NCBI GenBank assembly: GCA_947073545.1
Contig: CAMTMP010000008.1
Span: forward strand, 64,450 to 128,449
DNA length: 64,000 nt
From: an uncultured bacterium
GTDB lineage: Bacteria > Bacillota > Clostridia > Lachnospirales > Lachnospiraceae
Direction: 5' to 3'
This document shows, in pieces, positions 49,876-60,638 of this stretch (position 1 is its first letter; each line of letters starts with the position of its first letter). A program made the position numbers and the translations under genes. Under the pieces are notes generated by a model. That model was not told where the DNA came from and ran no database searches. It saw nothing but the letters and a program-made list of their open reading frames with translations.

Positions 49876-50252
49876 GTGCCTGCTATTATTTCTGAATTAT
49901 TATTCGAAGAGAAAATTACAGAAAACTCTGGTGTTGAAGAAGTGAAGCGGGAAGTATTCTCGTTTTTGGATAGAGAACAATTAGGATTAATGAATGTTAC
50001 AATTGTTTTGGCGGGAATATGTTTTGAACAAATTACTAATGAATTTTATCATAAGATTAGCAGAAATCTAAAGTCGAAAAGATAGGTGAATGGAGTGAGG
50101 ACGAAGATGATGATAATAAGGAGTATGATATAAGTAAATTAATACCACTTATTGAAAAAGTAAGGGAGATTTTTATCAAGGATATGAATATTTTGCTTCC
50201 AGAAGAGAAGAAATCTAAAGAAATTTTTAGAAAGGTCTTTAGAGATAAATAA
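49876..50252 (+). pseudogene. Frameshifted small gene fragment
   Basis: 69 aa ORF ends at 50085; another frame continues KIGEWSEDEDDDNKEYDISKLIPLIEKVREIFIKDMNILLPEEKK... Confidence 0.4.
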
Positions 50253-50384
50253 GCAATGAACAGAAATTTATTTTTTGAGTGACGACAGGGGCATGTATTA
50301 TTGGCTTAAATAAGGGCATTGGGTGAAAAGTCCGGTAAAGAATAAGATGGTATGATGTGAACATCAAATACAGGAGGTGCCACA

Positions 50385-51332
50385 ATGCACGCATGGGAAG
50401 CAATTGAACAATCTTTAAACTATATTGAGGAACACTTGACAGAAGAAATTTTGACGGAAGAACTGGCAAGTATTGCCGGCCTGTCTCCTTTTTATTTTCA
50501 GCGTTTGTTTAAACGACTGGTAAATAAACCGGTTCAGGAATATGTCAGGCTGCGCCGCTTGGCAAAGGTGATTGAAAGACTGGGAAACACCGAACAAAGA
50601 ATTCTTGATATAGCTTTGGACTATGGCTTTTCAAGCCATGCAAATTTTACACGGGCCTTTAAGGAAGTGTATGGAATTACGCCTGAAAATTACAGAAAGA
50701 ATCAGCCAATGCTAAATACATTTGAGAAGCCGGAAATTTCTATAAAGTATGTTTTGGTAGATGAGAAAGTTCCGCTGATAGTAGGTAATATCGTTCTGGA
50801 AATTCAAAGGAAAAAAATAGTTGATCCGGAAATTTACCTTGGATTGGAGACAGCGGTTTGTCTTTCTGCGCAGATTCCGGCAGGTGAAAGTACTGGTGTA
50901 GATATGCCGGGGCAGCTTTGGAAACGCTATCATAGGGAAAAACCCTATATCGCAGAAGACATCAATACTGCTGTAGAAATGGGAATGTCCCATATGGGGA
51001 ATTCTGCGCAGGGCTTTTTCATGTATTTTGCCGGTGGACTTATAAAAGAAATACCGAATTATATTCAGGAAGGATTTGTTAAGCAAGAGCTTTCTGCAGG
51101 TGAATATATTGTCTGCAGGATTGAAGCTGAAAACTTTGAGAATTTGGTAACGTTTGCTTTAGATCAGGCAAGTAAATATCTTTTTGGTACATGGCTGCCT
51201 GCCCACAACTTGACCACGGAGCCCTTTTCAGCAGAAAAGTATTATCGTGATTCGCCGGATATGGCATGTATGGAAGTGTGGGTTAAGCCGATGCCTGCTG
51301 GTCAGGAAATTTATATTCAACAAAACCGCTGA
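50385..51332 (+). CDS. AraC-family regulator with GyrI-like effector domain
   Basis: LASIAGLSPFYFQRLFKRLVNKPVQEYVRLRRL...ALDYGFSSHANFTRAFKEVYGITPENYRK. Confidence 0.9.
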   Translation: MHAWEAIEQSLNYIEEHLTEEILTEELASIAGLSPFYFQRLFKRLVNKPVQEYVRLRRLAKVIERLGNTEQRILDIALDYGFSSHANFTRAFKEVYGITPENYRKNQPMLNTFEKPEISIKYVLVDEKVPLIVGNIVLEIQRKKIVDPEIYLGLETAVCLSAQIPAGESTGVDMPGQLWKRYHREKPYIAEDINTAVEMGMSHMGNSAQGFFMYFAGGLIKEIPNYIQEGFVKQELSAGEYIVCRIEAENFENLVTFALDQASKYLFGTWLPAHNLTTEPFSAEKYYRDSPDMACMEVWVKPMPAGQEIYIQQNR

Positions 51333-51348
51333 AAGACCAAATGATCTG

Positions 51349-51591
51349 GGCTGAAATTTCTTTATTGACGTTACCACCAGAAGAGGGCATTATCGAAGAT
51401 GTAAGATTAATAAAGAAAATGGAGATTTAACAGGCAAGAAGGCATCAGCCGAAAGACGTATGCTTTTTGCCGCCAAAGGCCATGAGTATCAGTGGCAGCC
51501 TATTATGCTGACCGAGTATGGCGGAATTGCTTTTGACCGTAACGGTGCCGAAAATTCTTTTAAAAGCAGTTTTTGGATTGAAATTTTATGA
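51349..51591 (+). pseudogene. Possible glycoside hydrolase family 2 fragment
   Basis: KGHEYQWQPIMLTEYGGIAFDRNGAEN resembles the GH2 catalytic TEYGG/TEFGG segment; no start codon or N-terminus. Confidence 0.35.
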
Positions 51592-51660
51592 GTGATTTAT
51601 TTTCAGAGAGTTTAACGGAATATGTTAAACTCTCTGGAGTAATATTAGGAGAAAAATAAA

Positions 51661-52197
51661 ATGGGTTTAATTACGTATCAAACATTAAGTGAAAATGAAA
51701 TTTATCTGGAGCTATTTAAAGACTTTATCCGTCATCAGACAGTAACAAAATGCTGGCGCAGGGAAAATGGGAAGTGGATCATAAAAGACGATCCCTTTGT
51801 GGACGACTGGTCGGAAAAGGATTATGAGTTCCTGGTATCCTGTCTTAAAAATACAGTGGCCGGCGGAGGATTTGTCAATGCTGCTTTTTATAAAAATGCA
51901 TTAAAAGGATTTGTTTCTGTAGAGCCGGATTTTTTTGGCGGGGAAGAAAAATACCTTGATTTATCAAGTATTCATGTCTCGGAAGATATGAGAGGCATGG
52001 GAATTGGAAAAGAGCTTTTTCTTTCTGCGAAGGAGTGGGGAAGAAGAAGAGGTGGAAACAAATTATATATATCTGCGCATTCAGCAGTAGAAAGCCAGGC
52101 ATTTTATAAAAAGATGGGATGCGTGGAAGCAAAAATATACCATCAGAAACATGTGGAAGCAGAGCCTTATGACTGTCAGTTAGAGTGTAAACTTTAA
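51661..52197 (+). CDS. GNAT-family N-acetyltransferase
   Basis: YLDLSSIHVSEDMRGMGIGKELFLSAKEWGRRRGGNKLYISAHSAVESQAFYKKMG. Confidence 0.88.
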   Translation: MGLITYQTLSENEIYLELFKDFIRHQTVTKCWRRENGKWIIKDDPFVDDWSEKDYEFLVSCLKNTVAGGGFVNAAFYKNALKGFVSVEPDFFGGEEKYLDLSSIHVSEDMRGMGIGKELFLSAKEWGRRRGGNKLYISAHSAVESQAFYKKMGCVEAKIYHQKHVEAEPYDCQLECKL

Positions 52198-52232
52198 AAC
52201 CATATTGTACTTAAAACAGGCGGAATGAATTT

Positions 52233-52895
52233 ATGGCAAACATTTTAATTGTAGAAGATGAAAAGACTATGCAGAATATTATTTCCACCTATATACAAAG
52301 AGGCGGGCATACTTGTTTTAGAGCTGATGATGGTGTTGATGCTTTAATGTTATTGAAAAATAACCCTATGGATCTCATGATACTGGATATTATGATGCCC
52401 CATCTTGACGGTTTTTCCGTATGCAGAATGGCAAGAGAAATGAGCAGCCTGCCAATTATTTTCCTGACTGCAAAAGAGGATGAAGAAGATAAATTAAAAG
52501 GTTATGAATACGGTGCGGACGATTACATGACGAAGCCATTTAGTCCTAAAATTTTGCTTGCAAAAGTAAATGCTTTACTCAGACGTTTTTCTATCAATCC
52601 CAAAGAATCACTCAGTGCAGGAAAGATATCAATATTTTCTGAAGCTCACGAAGTATTTTTGGATGGTCAGGAAATTGCAATAACCCACAAGGAATATGAA
52701 CTGCTAAAATTTTTTATGATGAATGCAGGGCAGGCTTTTTCACGTGAACAATTACTGAATCGGATTTGGGGATATGAATTTGAAGGAAATACGCGGACTG
52801 TAGATACACATGTTAAAACTTTGCGCCAGAAATTAGGTGAGGAAGGAAAACATATTGTAACGCTTATCCGCTCGGGGTATAAATTTGAAGTTTAG
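52233..52895 (+). CDS. OmpR-family response regulator
   Basis: ILIVEDEKTM...MDLMILDIMMPHLDGF...GADDYMTKPFSPKILLAKV; winged HTH output domain. Confidence 0.95.
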   Translation: MANILIVEDEKTMQNIISTYIQRGGHTCFRADDGVDALMLLKNNPMDLMILDIMMPHLDGFSVCRMAREMSSLPIIFLTAKEDEEDKLKGYEYGADDYMTKPFSPKILLAKVNALLRRFSINPKESLSAGKISIFSEAHEVFLDGQEIAITHKEYELLKFFMMNAGQAFSREQLLNRIWGYEFEGNTRTVDTHVKTLRQKLGEEGKHIVTLIRSGYKFEV

Positions 52896-54002
52896 GTGAC
52901 TGAAATTGAAAGATGGAGAAAAATGGGCAAAATAAAAGAACAGTTTTCACTCCGCACAGTACGGAAAAAAATTATTTTTATTTCTAAAATCGCAGGTGCT
53001 TTTTTGATTATTTCATATATTATTTCTGTTCGTCTGCCTTTTGAAAAGGATATTTCTTTTCTGATCTGGGTAGTTATTGTAGTTGTATTGACGCTGACTG
53101 TAGATTATTTATTAGGGCGTTTTATTTCAAAACCAATCTCAAATATTTGTAAAACGGCGCAGAAAATCGCGGGATTAAATTTTTCTTCGCCCTGTGAAAT
53201 AACTTCAAAGGATGAATTTGGCAGTCTTGCAGACAGCCTTAACCAAATGTCCGAAAATTTACAACGGACAATTATGAAATTGGAAAATGCAAATATGCAG
53301 CTTGAAAAAGATATATGGCAGAAGAAGCAGCTTCTGGAAGAGCGTAAAGAATTAACTGACCGGTTGTCACATGAAATGAAAACGCCTTTAGGAGTTATAC
53401 GGGCTTATGCTGAGGGAATACAGGATGAATCAGATGAAGAAAAAAGACAGCAGTATTCAGAAGTTATCATAGAGGAAACTGAGAGAATGAGCAGGCTTAT
53501 ATCTACATTGCTGGATTTATCAGCATTGGAAAACGGAGCAGTTTCGTTTGTGAGAGAACGGTTTGAGTTTATAGAATTTTTAGAGACGACAGCAGGACGA
53601 TTGCTGATGGATCTGCCTGAAATCAATTTTAAATTGCAATATGAGTTTCCTGAAGATAAAGTATATGCTTATACGGATAAAGCGCGTATGGAGCAGGTTC
53701 TAAACAATTTAATTATTAACGCCAAAAAAAATGTGTCATTAAATGGAATTTTAAAATTATCAGTAACCAGACAGAATGCTAAGTGGTACTTTTCCATATT
53801 TAATCAGGGAAATCCCATTTCACAAGAAAATCTCTCCAGAGTATGGGAAAAGTTTTATCGTGATAAAAATGTAAAATATAGTGGCTCTGGTTTAGGTCTT
53901 GCAATTGTTGCACAAATCTTGTCTATGCAGAATTTAGAATATGGAATAAAAAATTTATCAAACGGTGTTGTATTTTTCTTTTCTATTCCCACAGAAAAAT
54001 AA
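52896..54002 (+). CDS. Sensor histidine kinase (HAMP/HisKA/HATPase)
   Basis: TDRLSHEMKTPLGVIRAYAEGIQ; NNLIINAKKN; GSGLGLAIV. Confidence 0.94.
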   Translation: MTEIERWRKMGKIKEQFSLRTVRKKIIFISKIAGAFLIISYIISVRLPFEKDISFLIWVVIVVVLTLTVDYLLGRFISKPISNICKTAQKIAGLNFSSPCEITSKDEFGSLADSLNQMSENLQRTIMKLENANMQLEKDIWQKKQLLEERKELTDRLSHEMKTPLGVIRAYAEGIQDESDEEKRQQYSEVIIEETERMSRLISTLLDLSALENGAVSFVRERFEFIEFLETTAGRLLMDLPEINFKLQYEFPEDKVYAYTDKARMEQVLNNLIINAKKNVSLNGILKLSVTRQNAKWYFSIFNQGNPISQENLSRVWEKFYRDKNVKYSGSGLGLAIVAQILSMQNLEYGIKNLSNGVVFFFSIPTEK

Positions 54003-54134
54003 GATTTATATTTTTCACATGGATTTCACAACAATCACACTTCATTTTCACTCCGGTTTTTATGATATAACAACAAACAACAATCCTTCTTATGTAAGGG
54101 TTTTGTTGTTATAAATAAAAAGGAGGAACATAAT

Positions 54135-54287
54135 ATGCTTTTAGGAATGGAGTGGTATTGGTGGATTATTATTTTGGCAGTAGCAGGTATAATGATTGCT
54201 TTTAAGGTAAAATTTATGCGCTGGTGGGTTAAGCGCCAGCAGAAAAAAGAAGTGGATAAGTGTGGAAAATGGGGGGATGAGGAATGA
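54135..54287 (+). CDS. Small (50 aa) single-TM protein
   Basis: MLLGMEWYWWIIILAVAGIMIAFKVKFMRWWVKRQQKKEVDKCGKWGDEE; SD aaaggagga; stop overlaps the ABC ATPase start. Confidence 0.6.
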   Translation: MLLGMEWYWWIIILAVAGIMIAFKVKFMRWWVKRQQKKEVDKCGKWGDEE

Positions 54288-55132
54288 TTGAAGTAAAAGA
54301 TTTAACTTATTCCTATGGAAAAGAAAAGAGGGCTTTACACGGACTTACCTTTACAGTAAAAGATGGTGAAATTTTTGGATTTTTAGGGCCAAATGGTTCA
54401 GGGAAGTCTACGACACAGAAAATTTTAACAGGAATTTTAAAGGGACATGGAGGAGACGTTTCACTGTTTGGAAAAAATATTACTTCGGTTCATACCAGAG
54501 ATTTTTTTCAACAAATAGGTGTTTTGTTTGAATTTCCATATTTATACACTAATTTAAGCGGGGTAGATAATTTAAAATATTTTTCTTCTTTTTATCCCAA
54601 GGAGCAGGTTCGGGATGTATTTGAACTGCTGGAGCAGTTAGAATTTAAGAAAGATTTTTAAAAAAAACCGGTATCTTCTTATTCAAAGGGTATGAGACAG
54701 CGCGTCAGCATGGCACGTGCACTTATCAGTAATCCAAAGCTTTTATTTCTTGATGAACCTACCAGCGAGCTTGATCCATCGGGTGCGGTTTTGTTTCGAA
54801 AAATCATTGAAGAAGAGAGAAGGAAAGGGACAACGGTTTTTTTGACAACACATAATATGGTAGACGCAGATTTGCTTTGTGATCGTGTTGCATTCATTTC
54901 AAATGGCAAAATAGCTGCACTTGATACGCCCAAAAAGCTAAAGGAAAAAAACAGCAGTCATCAAGTAGAGATTGATTATCTATATAACGGGGAACGCCAA
55001 AAAAAGGTAATGAAAACCAAAGAATTAGAAAAAGAATTACCATTTTTACATGAGGAGGTTATCAGTATCCACTCAAAGGAACCTACATTAGAAGAGATGT
55101 TTATTCAGTATACGGGAAGGGGGCTGTCCTGA
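54284..55132 (+). pseudogene. ABC transporter ATP-binding protein interrupted by an in-frame TAA
   Basis: 54284-54661 and 54692-55132 lie in the same frame, separated by TAA at 54659-54661; Walker A upstream, signature/Walker B downstream. Confidence 0.8.
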
Positions 55133-55747
55133 TGTGGAAGGAGTTTTTCCAGCTATTAAGAAAAGATATGAAGATGATGCTGTCAGGCAAATTTTTTCTA
55201 CTGGCCTTTTTATCACTTCTTTTATATTAATTTCATATATGTAAATATAGAGCAGGAAAGTTATCAGGTATACCTTTATGATCCTCAAAATTTATTTTCT
55301 GGACAGTCTGAGTATTTGAGAAAAGTAAATGACAGAAAAGAAATGGAAGAAGCTTGTGTAGACAGAGCTTCCATTGGAATTGACGTATCTGCCGATACAC
55401 CGGAAATTTATATGGTTTCATCGGGAATAGAAACCACCGATCATTATCGGGCAATATGGGGAGAAGCTGTGTTTAATGGATTAACACAAGAAGAAACTGA
55501 AATCATTGGTACATATAACAAAGCAGTTTTTGCTACCACCCCTGTTTTCCTTGTGGGACAAATGGGAGTATCATGGAATTTCATAGTTTATTATCCAATG
55601 TATCATTTATTTACAGCAATGAAATCTGCATATTTTGGTAAATCAACTGTTTCATTTCCGTATTATTTTGCCTGCATAGGAGCAAGTGGTATATTATTTT
55701 TTGCTGTTTGGCGGGTGATGACACGTGAAATGACAAAGGAAGGATAG
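55132..55747 (+). pseudogene. ABC transporter permease, frameshifted
   Basis: MWKEFFQLLRKDMKMMLSGKFFLLAFLSLLLY* then the +1 frame continues ...INFIYVNIEQESYQVYLYDPQNLF... Confidence 0.7.
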
Positions 55748-55752
55748 AAACT

Positions 55753-56771
55753 GTGCAGCAATTAAAATATCAATTAAAGAATATCCGTAGAGATAAATTG
55801 TGCTTATTGACTTTTCTTCTGCCAATTATTGTTGGAATTGTTATTAACTTATTACCTGCCATAAGTTTTCAGATGCTGAACCAGGTGTCATTTGGAAGTA
55901 TAAAAAATGATCTACCGGAAGAAGCTGCTGTATGGCTGCGTCAAAATGGGAATCTTATAGAATTCAAAACAAGAAATGATCTGGAAGCTGCAGTAAATGA
56001 TCCGGCAACGCAGATGATTGGTGTCCTGCGGTCTGAAAATGGCATATGCGCTGTTTTATCAGGTGATGAATTTGAATTATATAGTACAATAGGAAAAACC
56101 TTATCACAGCTTTATGAAAACCGGATAAAGGAAACAGTATTTTTAAAAACACTTATTCCGCAAGAAGCAAATTATGATGGGTTAAAATCTCTTTTAATTG
56201 TTATAACACTAATTACAGCAATGTTTATGGGATGTACATTTAATTCTATGAATATAATTGGTGAAAAGGAAGATGGAATTGCGCTTGTTAATCAAATTCT
56301 CCCAATGAATACCCGGACTTATATTCTGCAAAAATTGGCATTGGGATTTTGGGGGGAATTATATCGACGGCGATTACGGCTTTTCTTTGTATTAAAATTA
56401 ATCAAAGACAAATAATCCCTTTGTTTCTGCTAATTGCTTTGGCAGTTTATACAGCTTCGCTTATTGGCTTATTTGTTGGACATATTTCATCAGGAATGAT
56501 GATAGGAATAGCCTATATTAAAGTGATCATGATTGTGTTTCTGGCATTTCCTGTTTTATTTTATCTGATGGTTTCTACTGACAGTGTGATTTATATATTC
56601 TTTTATCTGCTCCCTTCCAGAGCAGCTTTTTATGGATTAATGGATCTTTATAGCGGACAGGTGGAGAGATTATGGTTAAATATTGCAATATTAGCCGCTT
56701 ATACAGTTATATTAAATTTTGTTTTTATATGTTTCTCACAATATAGAACAAAGAAAATTTATCAGGTATAA
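55753..56771 (+). pseudogene. ABC transporter permease, frameshifted at a G6 tract
   Basis: ORFs 55753-56415 and 56349-56771 join as ...LALGFWGGIISTAITAFLCI if one G is added at 56351-56356. Confidence 0.75.
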
Positions 56772-56825
56772 AACAGTAATAGCTGCACCGGTAATATTTA
56801 TCAATAAAATCGGTGCAGCATAACA

Positions 56826-57284
56826 CTATTTCTGAGCTTTACGGCACTTCCAAACGTAAGCCAGTATATCTTTCAAAACAAGAAAGGCATCAAGTTCTTT
56901 GTAGCCATATTTCTTTTCCAGATCTTTAAGCAGCCTGCTTAATTCTTTGGCATATATTTGTATGTCTACTTCATTTTGATAGGTGGCAAGGATGGGATAT
57001 TTTTTACTCCATGCTTTTGTCCAGTCAATTTTATCAGTTACAGAATCATTTGTCCGGTCAATAATTTCCTGAATTTCTTTTACATCAATATCAAATTCAA
57101 TTAATTCGTCTAATGTTAGTTTATACAAATTTGATAGTTTTTTGGATTGACAAATATCCGGCAAAGTATCATCAAGTTCCCATTTTGAGATAGTCTGTCT
57201 GCTGACGCCCAGTTTTTCAGCAACTTCTTCCTGCGACAGGCCGCTTTTTTTGCGCGCATTAAAAAGGTTATTTCCTAAACTCAT
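56826..57284 (-). CDS. XRE-family HTH regulator
   Basis: MSLGNNLFNARKKSGLSQEEVAEKLGVSRQTISKWELDDTLPDI; SD ggaggt upstream of 57284. Confidence 0.9.
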   Translation of the reverse strand: MSLGNNLFNARKKSGLSQEEVAEKLGVSRQTISKWELDDTLPDICQSKKLSNLYKLTLDELIEFDIDVKEIQEIIDRTNDSVTDKIDWTKAWSKKYPILATYQNEVDIQIYAKELSRLLKDLEKKYGYKELDAFLVLKDILAYVWKCRKAQK

Positions 57285-57495
57285 AATTGTTACCTCCTGT
57301 GCTGTGTTTGAACAAATTATAAGTGAAGGCGCGGTAAAAATCCAGCAATGGCATTTTCCATTTATGCCCGGTTTTTTAACATAATTCAGAATTACAAATT
57401 TTACCGGAAAAGACATCAATTTTCCCAATCTGATAGGAAGAAAAAATTTTTTTACTATTATATAAATAAGTATAAAAGTCTGGAGGAACTAAAAT

Positions 57496-58809
57496 ATGCT
57501 TGGAGGTTCTGTAGTTATAGCGTTAATCCGATTTGCAATAAGTCTTGCTGGAGTCATCATACTGTTTCTGCTTATGAGTAACCCACGGTTTAACAGAAAA
57601 AAAACCATGATTATTTATGGATGCTTTAGTATTGTTTTGCTTTTGTCTGCGTGTATCTGGTACATAATCGATCAGGAAAGCTGTACAAGAATGGTAGCTT
57701 TTTTCATGTATATCTGTTTTGCAATTCTTTCTATATTTATAAACGGTGATTCTGTTTATCTTTCTATTTATAAACTGGCGCTTACATTTTATCTTTTGGC
57801 GTTTTTCCTTATTGGAGGAATTGAAATTTCCGTTATTTTCTTTCAGCGGAATGTATGGGCGGACATTATTGCGCGAATTTTGTTAATTCTGCTTATGGTT
57901 TATTTTATTGAAAAAAAGGTAAAAGTTTCTATTCAGGAATTTGGATATTATGTGGAAGAGGAATTGGACAGATTCAGCGTTGTTGTAATGATTATTAGTA
58001 TACTTTTTGGAATTGGATTTATTTTAAATCCCAATATCAAAGAGCATACACCTTACCGAATTTTTCAGATTTTTATGAATTTCTTTCTTACAGGTGCTTT
58101 ACAGCTTCTTGTTTTCAGACTTTATCTGCATATGGGGAAAGAAAAAGAGTATCAAAGAGAAAATCAGCTAATGAAGATGAATCAGAGGCTGCTTGAAAGG
58201 AATATGGAACTTTTAGAGGAATCGGTAGAATCCGGCAGGAGAATCAGGCATGACGCCAGACACCATAATATTGTAATTGCAGAGTATGCCCGTAGAAAAC
58301 AAAATGAAGAGCTGCTGAAGTATCTTGAAGAATATAACAGGGAAATTGAAGAAAATATGACGGAAGCTATATGTGGAAATGCAGCGGTCAATAATATACT
58401 ATCTGCATATACCAGAATGGCAAAGAAGGAGCAGATAAAGGTCACGCTGGATGTGGAACTTGGAAAAAATCTAACAATTCCTGACATTGATTTGATAACG
58501 ATATTGGCCAATGCGTATGAAAATGCTATTTATGGATGTATAGAGGTGAAAAAACAGAGTAAAAATGAGGATTGTTTTATTCATATTATGATCAGCAAGA
58601 AGAAAAATAAACTGGTTATATACTGCAGCAATACTTGCAGAATGGAGCTGGAAATTCAAAACGGGCAGCCTAAGTCTGAAACTACAGGGGGGATAGGGGT
58701 GTTAAGTATAATTAAAACAGCTGACAAATATGAAGGAGAATATGATTTTCAAAATAACAATGGGGTATTTATTTTCCGTTTAATTTTAAATCTTCCGCAG
58801 ACGTTATAA
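57496..58809 (+). CDS. GHKL-domain sensor kinase (AgrC-like)
   Basis: N-terminal TM helices, RRIRHDARHHNIV, LITILANAYENAI, GGIGVLSIIKTADKY. Confidence 0.85.
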   Translation: MLGGSVVIALIRFAISLAGVIILFLLMSNPRFNRKKTMIIYGCFSIVLLLSACIWYIIDQESCTRMVAFFMYICFAILSIFINGDSVYLSIYKLALTFYLLAFFLIGGIEISVIFFQRNVWADIIARILLILLMVYFIEKKVKVSIQEFGYYVEEELDRFSVVVMIISILFGIGFILNPNIKEHTPYRIFQIFMNFFLTGALQLLVFRLYLHMGKEKEYQRENQLMKMNQRLLERNMELLEESVESGRRIRHDARHHNIVIAEYARRKQNEELLKYLEEYNREIEENMTEAICGNAAVNNILSAYTRMAKKEQIKVTLDVELGKNLTIPDIDLITILANAYENAIYGCIEVKKQSKNEDCFIHIMISKKKNKLVIYCSNTCRMELEIQNGQPKSETTGGIGVLSIIKTADKYEGEYDFQNNNGVFIFRLILNLPQTL

Positions 58810-58840
58810 AAGGTAAGGAAATGCTGTTTTTTGTATAAAA

Positions 58841-59461
58841 TCATTTCTCCTGTGAATATTTATTAATTTGCCGGATCAACCGGCAGGGGTTTCCCACTGC
58901 CAGGGAATTTTTCGGGATGTCTTTTGTAACAACGCTGCCGGCTCCTATTACAGAGCCATCACCTATGGTAACTCCGGGAAGAACAATGACACCTCCACCC
59001 AGCCAACAGCCATTTCCGATTTTTATAGGTAAAGCATAAGTGCGGCAGAAATAAGTTCCGCTTTCCATGGAAGGATCTTCCGGCATCCAGTGAGGGGTAA
59101 GGCGTTCTGACAGTTCAACGGGATGGGCAGCAGTATAAAGTTGTACATTGGATGCAATCAGTACATTGTTTCCAATTTCGATTTTGTTGCAGTCCACAAA
59201 GGTACAGTTCATATTAATTGATACGTTGCTTCCCAAATAAATATTTCTCCCATAATCGCAAATAAAAGGCTGGCCTACGGATACGTTTGTACCAATTTGT
59301 CCGAAAAGCTGCTTTAAAATTTCCGTTTTTTCTTGTTTTTGTTCATATTGTAGTTCATGATATTTTTTTAACAGTTCTCTGGAAGTCTGCTTAAAATCCA
59401 GAAATATTTTATCATGGCAGTTATAGTATTCTCCTGCCATACATTTTTCTAATTCTGTCAT
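58841..59461 (-). CDS. Maltose/galactoside O-acetyltransferase-like (left-handed beta-helix)
   Basis: FICDYGRNIYLGSNVSINMNCTFVDCNKIEIGNNVLI...IGNGCWLGGGVIVLPGVTIGDGSVIGAGSVVTKDIP. Confidence 0.93.
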   Translation of the reverse strand: MTELEKCMAGEYYNCHDKIFLDFKQTSRELLKKYHELQYEQKQEKTEILKQLFGQIGTNVSVGQPFICDYGRNIYLGSNVSINMNCTFVDCNKIEIGNNVLIASNVQLYTAAHPVELSERLTPHWMPEDPSMESGTYFCRTYALPIKIGNGCWLGGGVIVLPGVTIGDGSVIGAGSVVTKDIPKNSLAVGNPCRLIRQINKYSQEK

Positions 59462-59603
59462 AATGTTGCCTCCATATATAAAATATAATACCGCATAAAA
59501 TGTATGATTGATAGAAATAAATCTGAAATGAACAATTTTTTTGTAAAAATGATCATATTGGTAAAAAATATTTTTGTTAAAATATTTGGAAGGAGAAAGA
59601 ATT

Positions 59604-60578
59604 ATGTGTACGGCAGCAACCTATCGAACAAAAGATTTTTATTTTGGACGTACTTTAGACTATGATTTTTCTTATGGTGATGAGGTGGTGATCACTCCCC
59701 GGAATTTTCCTTTTCACTTTATTGAAAAGGGAACGATAAACAGCCATTTTGCAATAATCGGCATGTCGTGTGTGATGGAAGGATATCCTTTATATTATGA
59801 TGCCGTAAATGAAAATGGGCTGGGAATGGCAGGATTAAATTTTGTAGGGAATGCATTTTATAATGAAAGCCGGAAAGAGAAAGATAACATAGCACAATTT
59901 GAATTTATTCCATGGATTTTGTGCCAGTGTACAAATGTGAAAGAAGCCCGCAGTCTCCTTGAAAGAATAAATATGTTAAATGTTTCTTTTAATGACAGGC
60001 TACCAGTTGCACAGCTTCATTATATTATTTCGGATAAAAATGAAAGCATAACAGTAGAGCCTTTAAAAGAGGGAATTAAAGTATACGAAAACCCTGTAGG
60101 TGTTCTGACCAACAATCCGCCTTTTGATATGCAGATGCTTATGCTGAACAACTATATGAATTTATCTGCCGGACCACCGGAAAACAGATTTGCAAAGGAG
60201 CTTTGTCTGAAAGAGTATGGACGGGGAATGGGAGCAATAGGGCTTCCCGGAGATTTGTCATCCCAGTCAAGATTTGTAAGGGTAGCGTTTGTAAAAATGA
60301 ATTCTGTCTCAGGAGAAGGAGAAGAAGAAAGTGTCAGCCAATTTTTTCATATTCTAAATTCTGTTGATCAACAAAAGGGATGCTGTGAACTTGGAAATGG
60401 AAAATATGAAATCACTATTTATACTTCGTGCTGTAATGCCAGCAGGGGAATTTATTATTATACTTCTTACAACAATCATCAAATTACCGGGGTTGATATG
60501 CACAAAGAAGATTTAGAGAGTAGTGAGCTTGTCAGGTACCAGGCTGTAAAACAGGAGCAGATTAAAATGCAGAATTAA
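59604..60578 (+). CDS. Choloylglycine hydrolase / bile salt hydrolase family protein
   Basis: Start MCTAATYR gives the Ntn nucleophile Cys2; FGRTLDYDF, TNNPPFDMQ, SQSRFVRVAF conserved segments. Confidence 0.9.
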   Translation: MCTAATYRTKDFYFGRTLDYDFSYGDEVVITPRNFPFHFIEKGTINSHFAIIGMSCVMEGYPLYYDAVNENGLGMAGLNFVGNAFYNESRKEKDNIAQFEFIPWILCQCTNVKEARSLLERINMLNVSFNDRLPVAQLHYIISDKNESITVEPLKEGIKVYENPVGVLTNNPPFDMQMLMLNNYMNLSAGPPENRFAKELCLKEYGRGMGAIGLPGDLSSQSRFVRVAFVKMNSVSGEGEEESVSQFFHILNSVDQQKGCCELGNGKYEITIYTSCCNASRGIYYYTSYNNHQITGVDMHKEDLESSELVRYQAVKQEQIKMQN

Positions 60579-60638
60579 AAAAGATATATTTTACATGTTG
60601 CTGCAATCAGGGTATAATGCTAAAAAAAGCAAATGGAG

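Noticed and set aside
22680-50300. Prophage or integrative conjugative element
   Set aside because: No integrase, terminase, capsid, relaxase or type IV secretion genes are visible; only IS/Rpn remnants and defence/TA genes, so I call it an accessory island without a defined vehicle.
54640-54692. Programmed frameshift at the T5A8 tract in the ABC ATPase
   Set aside because: Both halves are in the same frame, so a single slip would not bypass the TAA; a nonsense substitution (for example TTA to TAA) is simpler.
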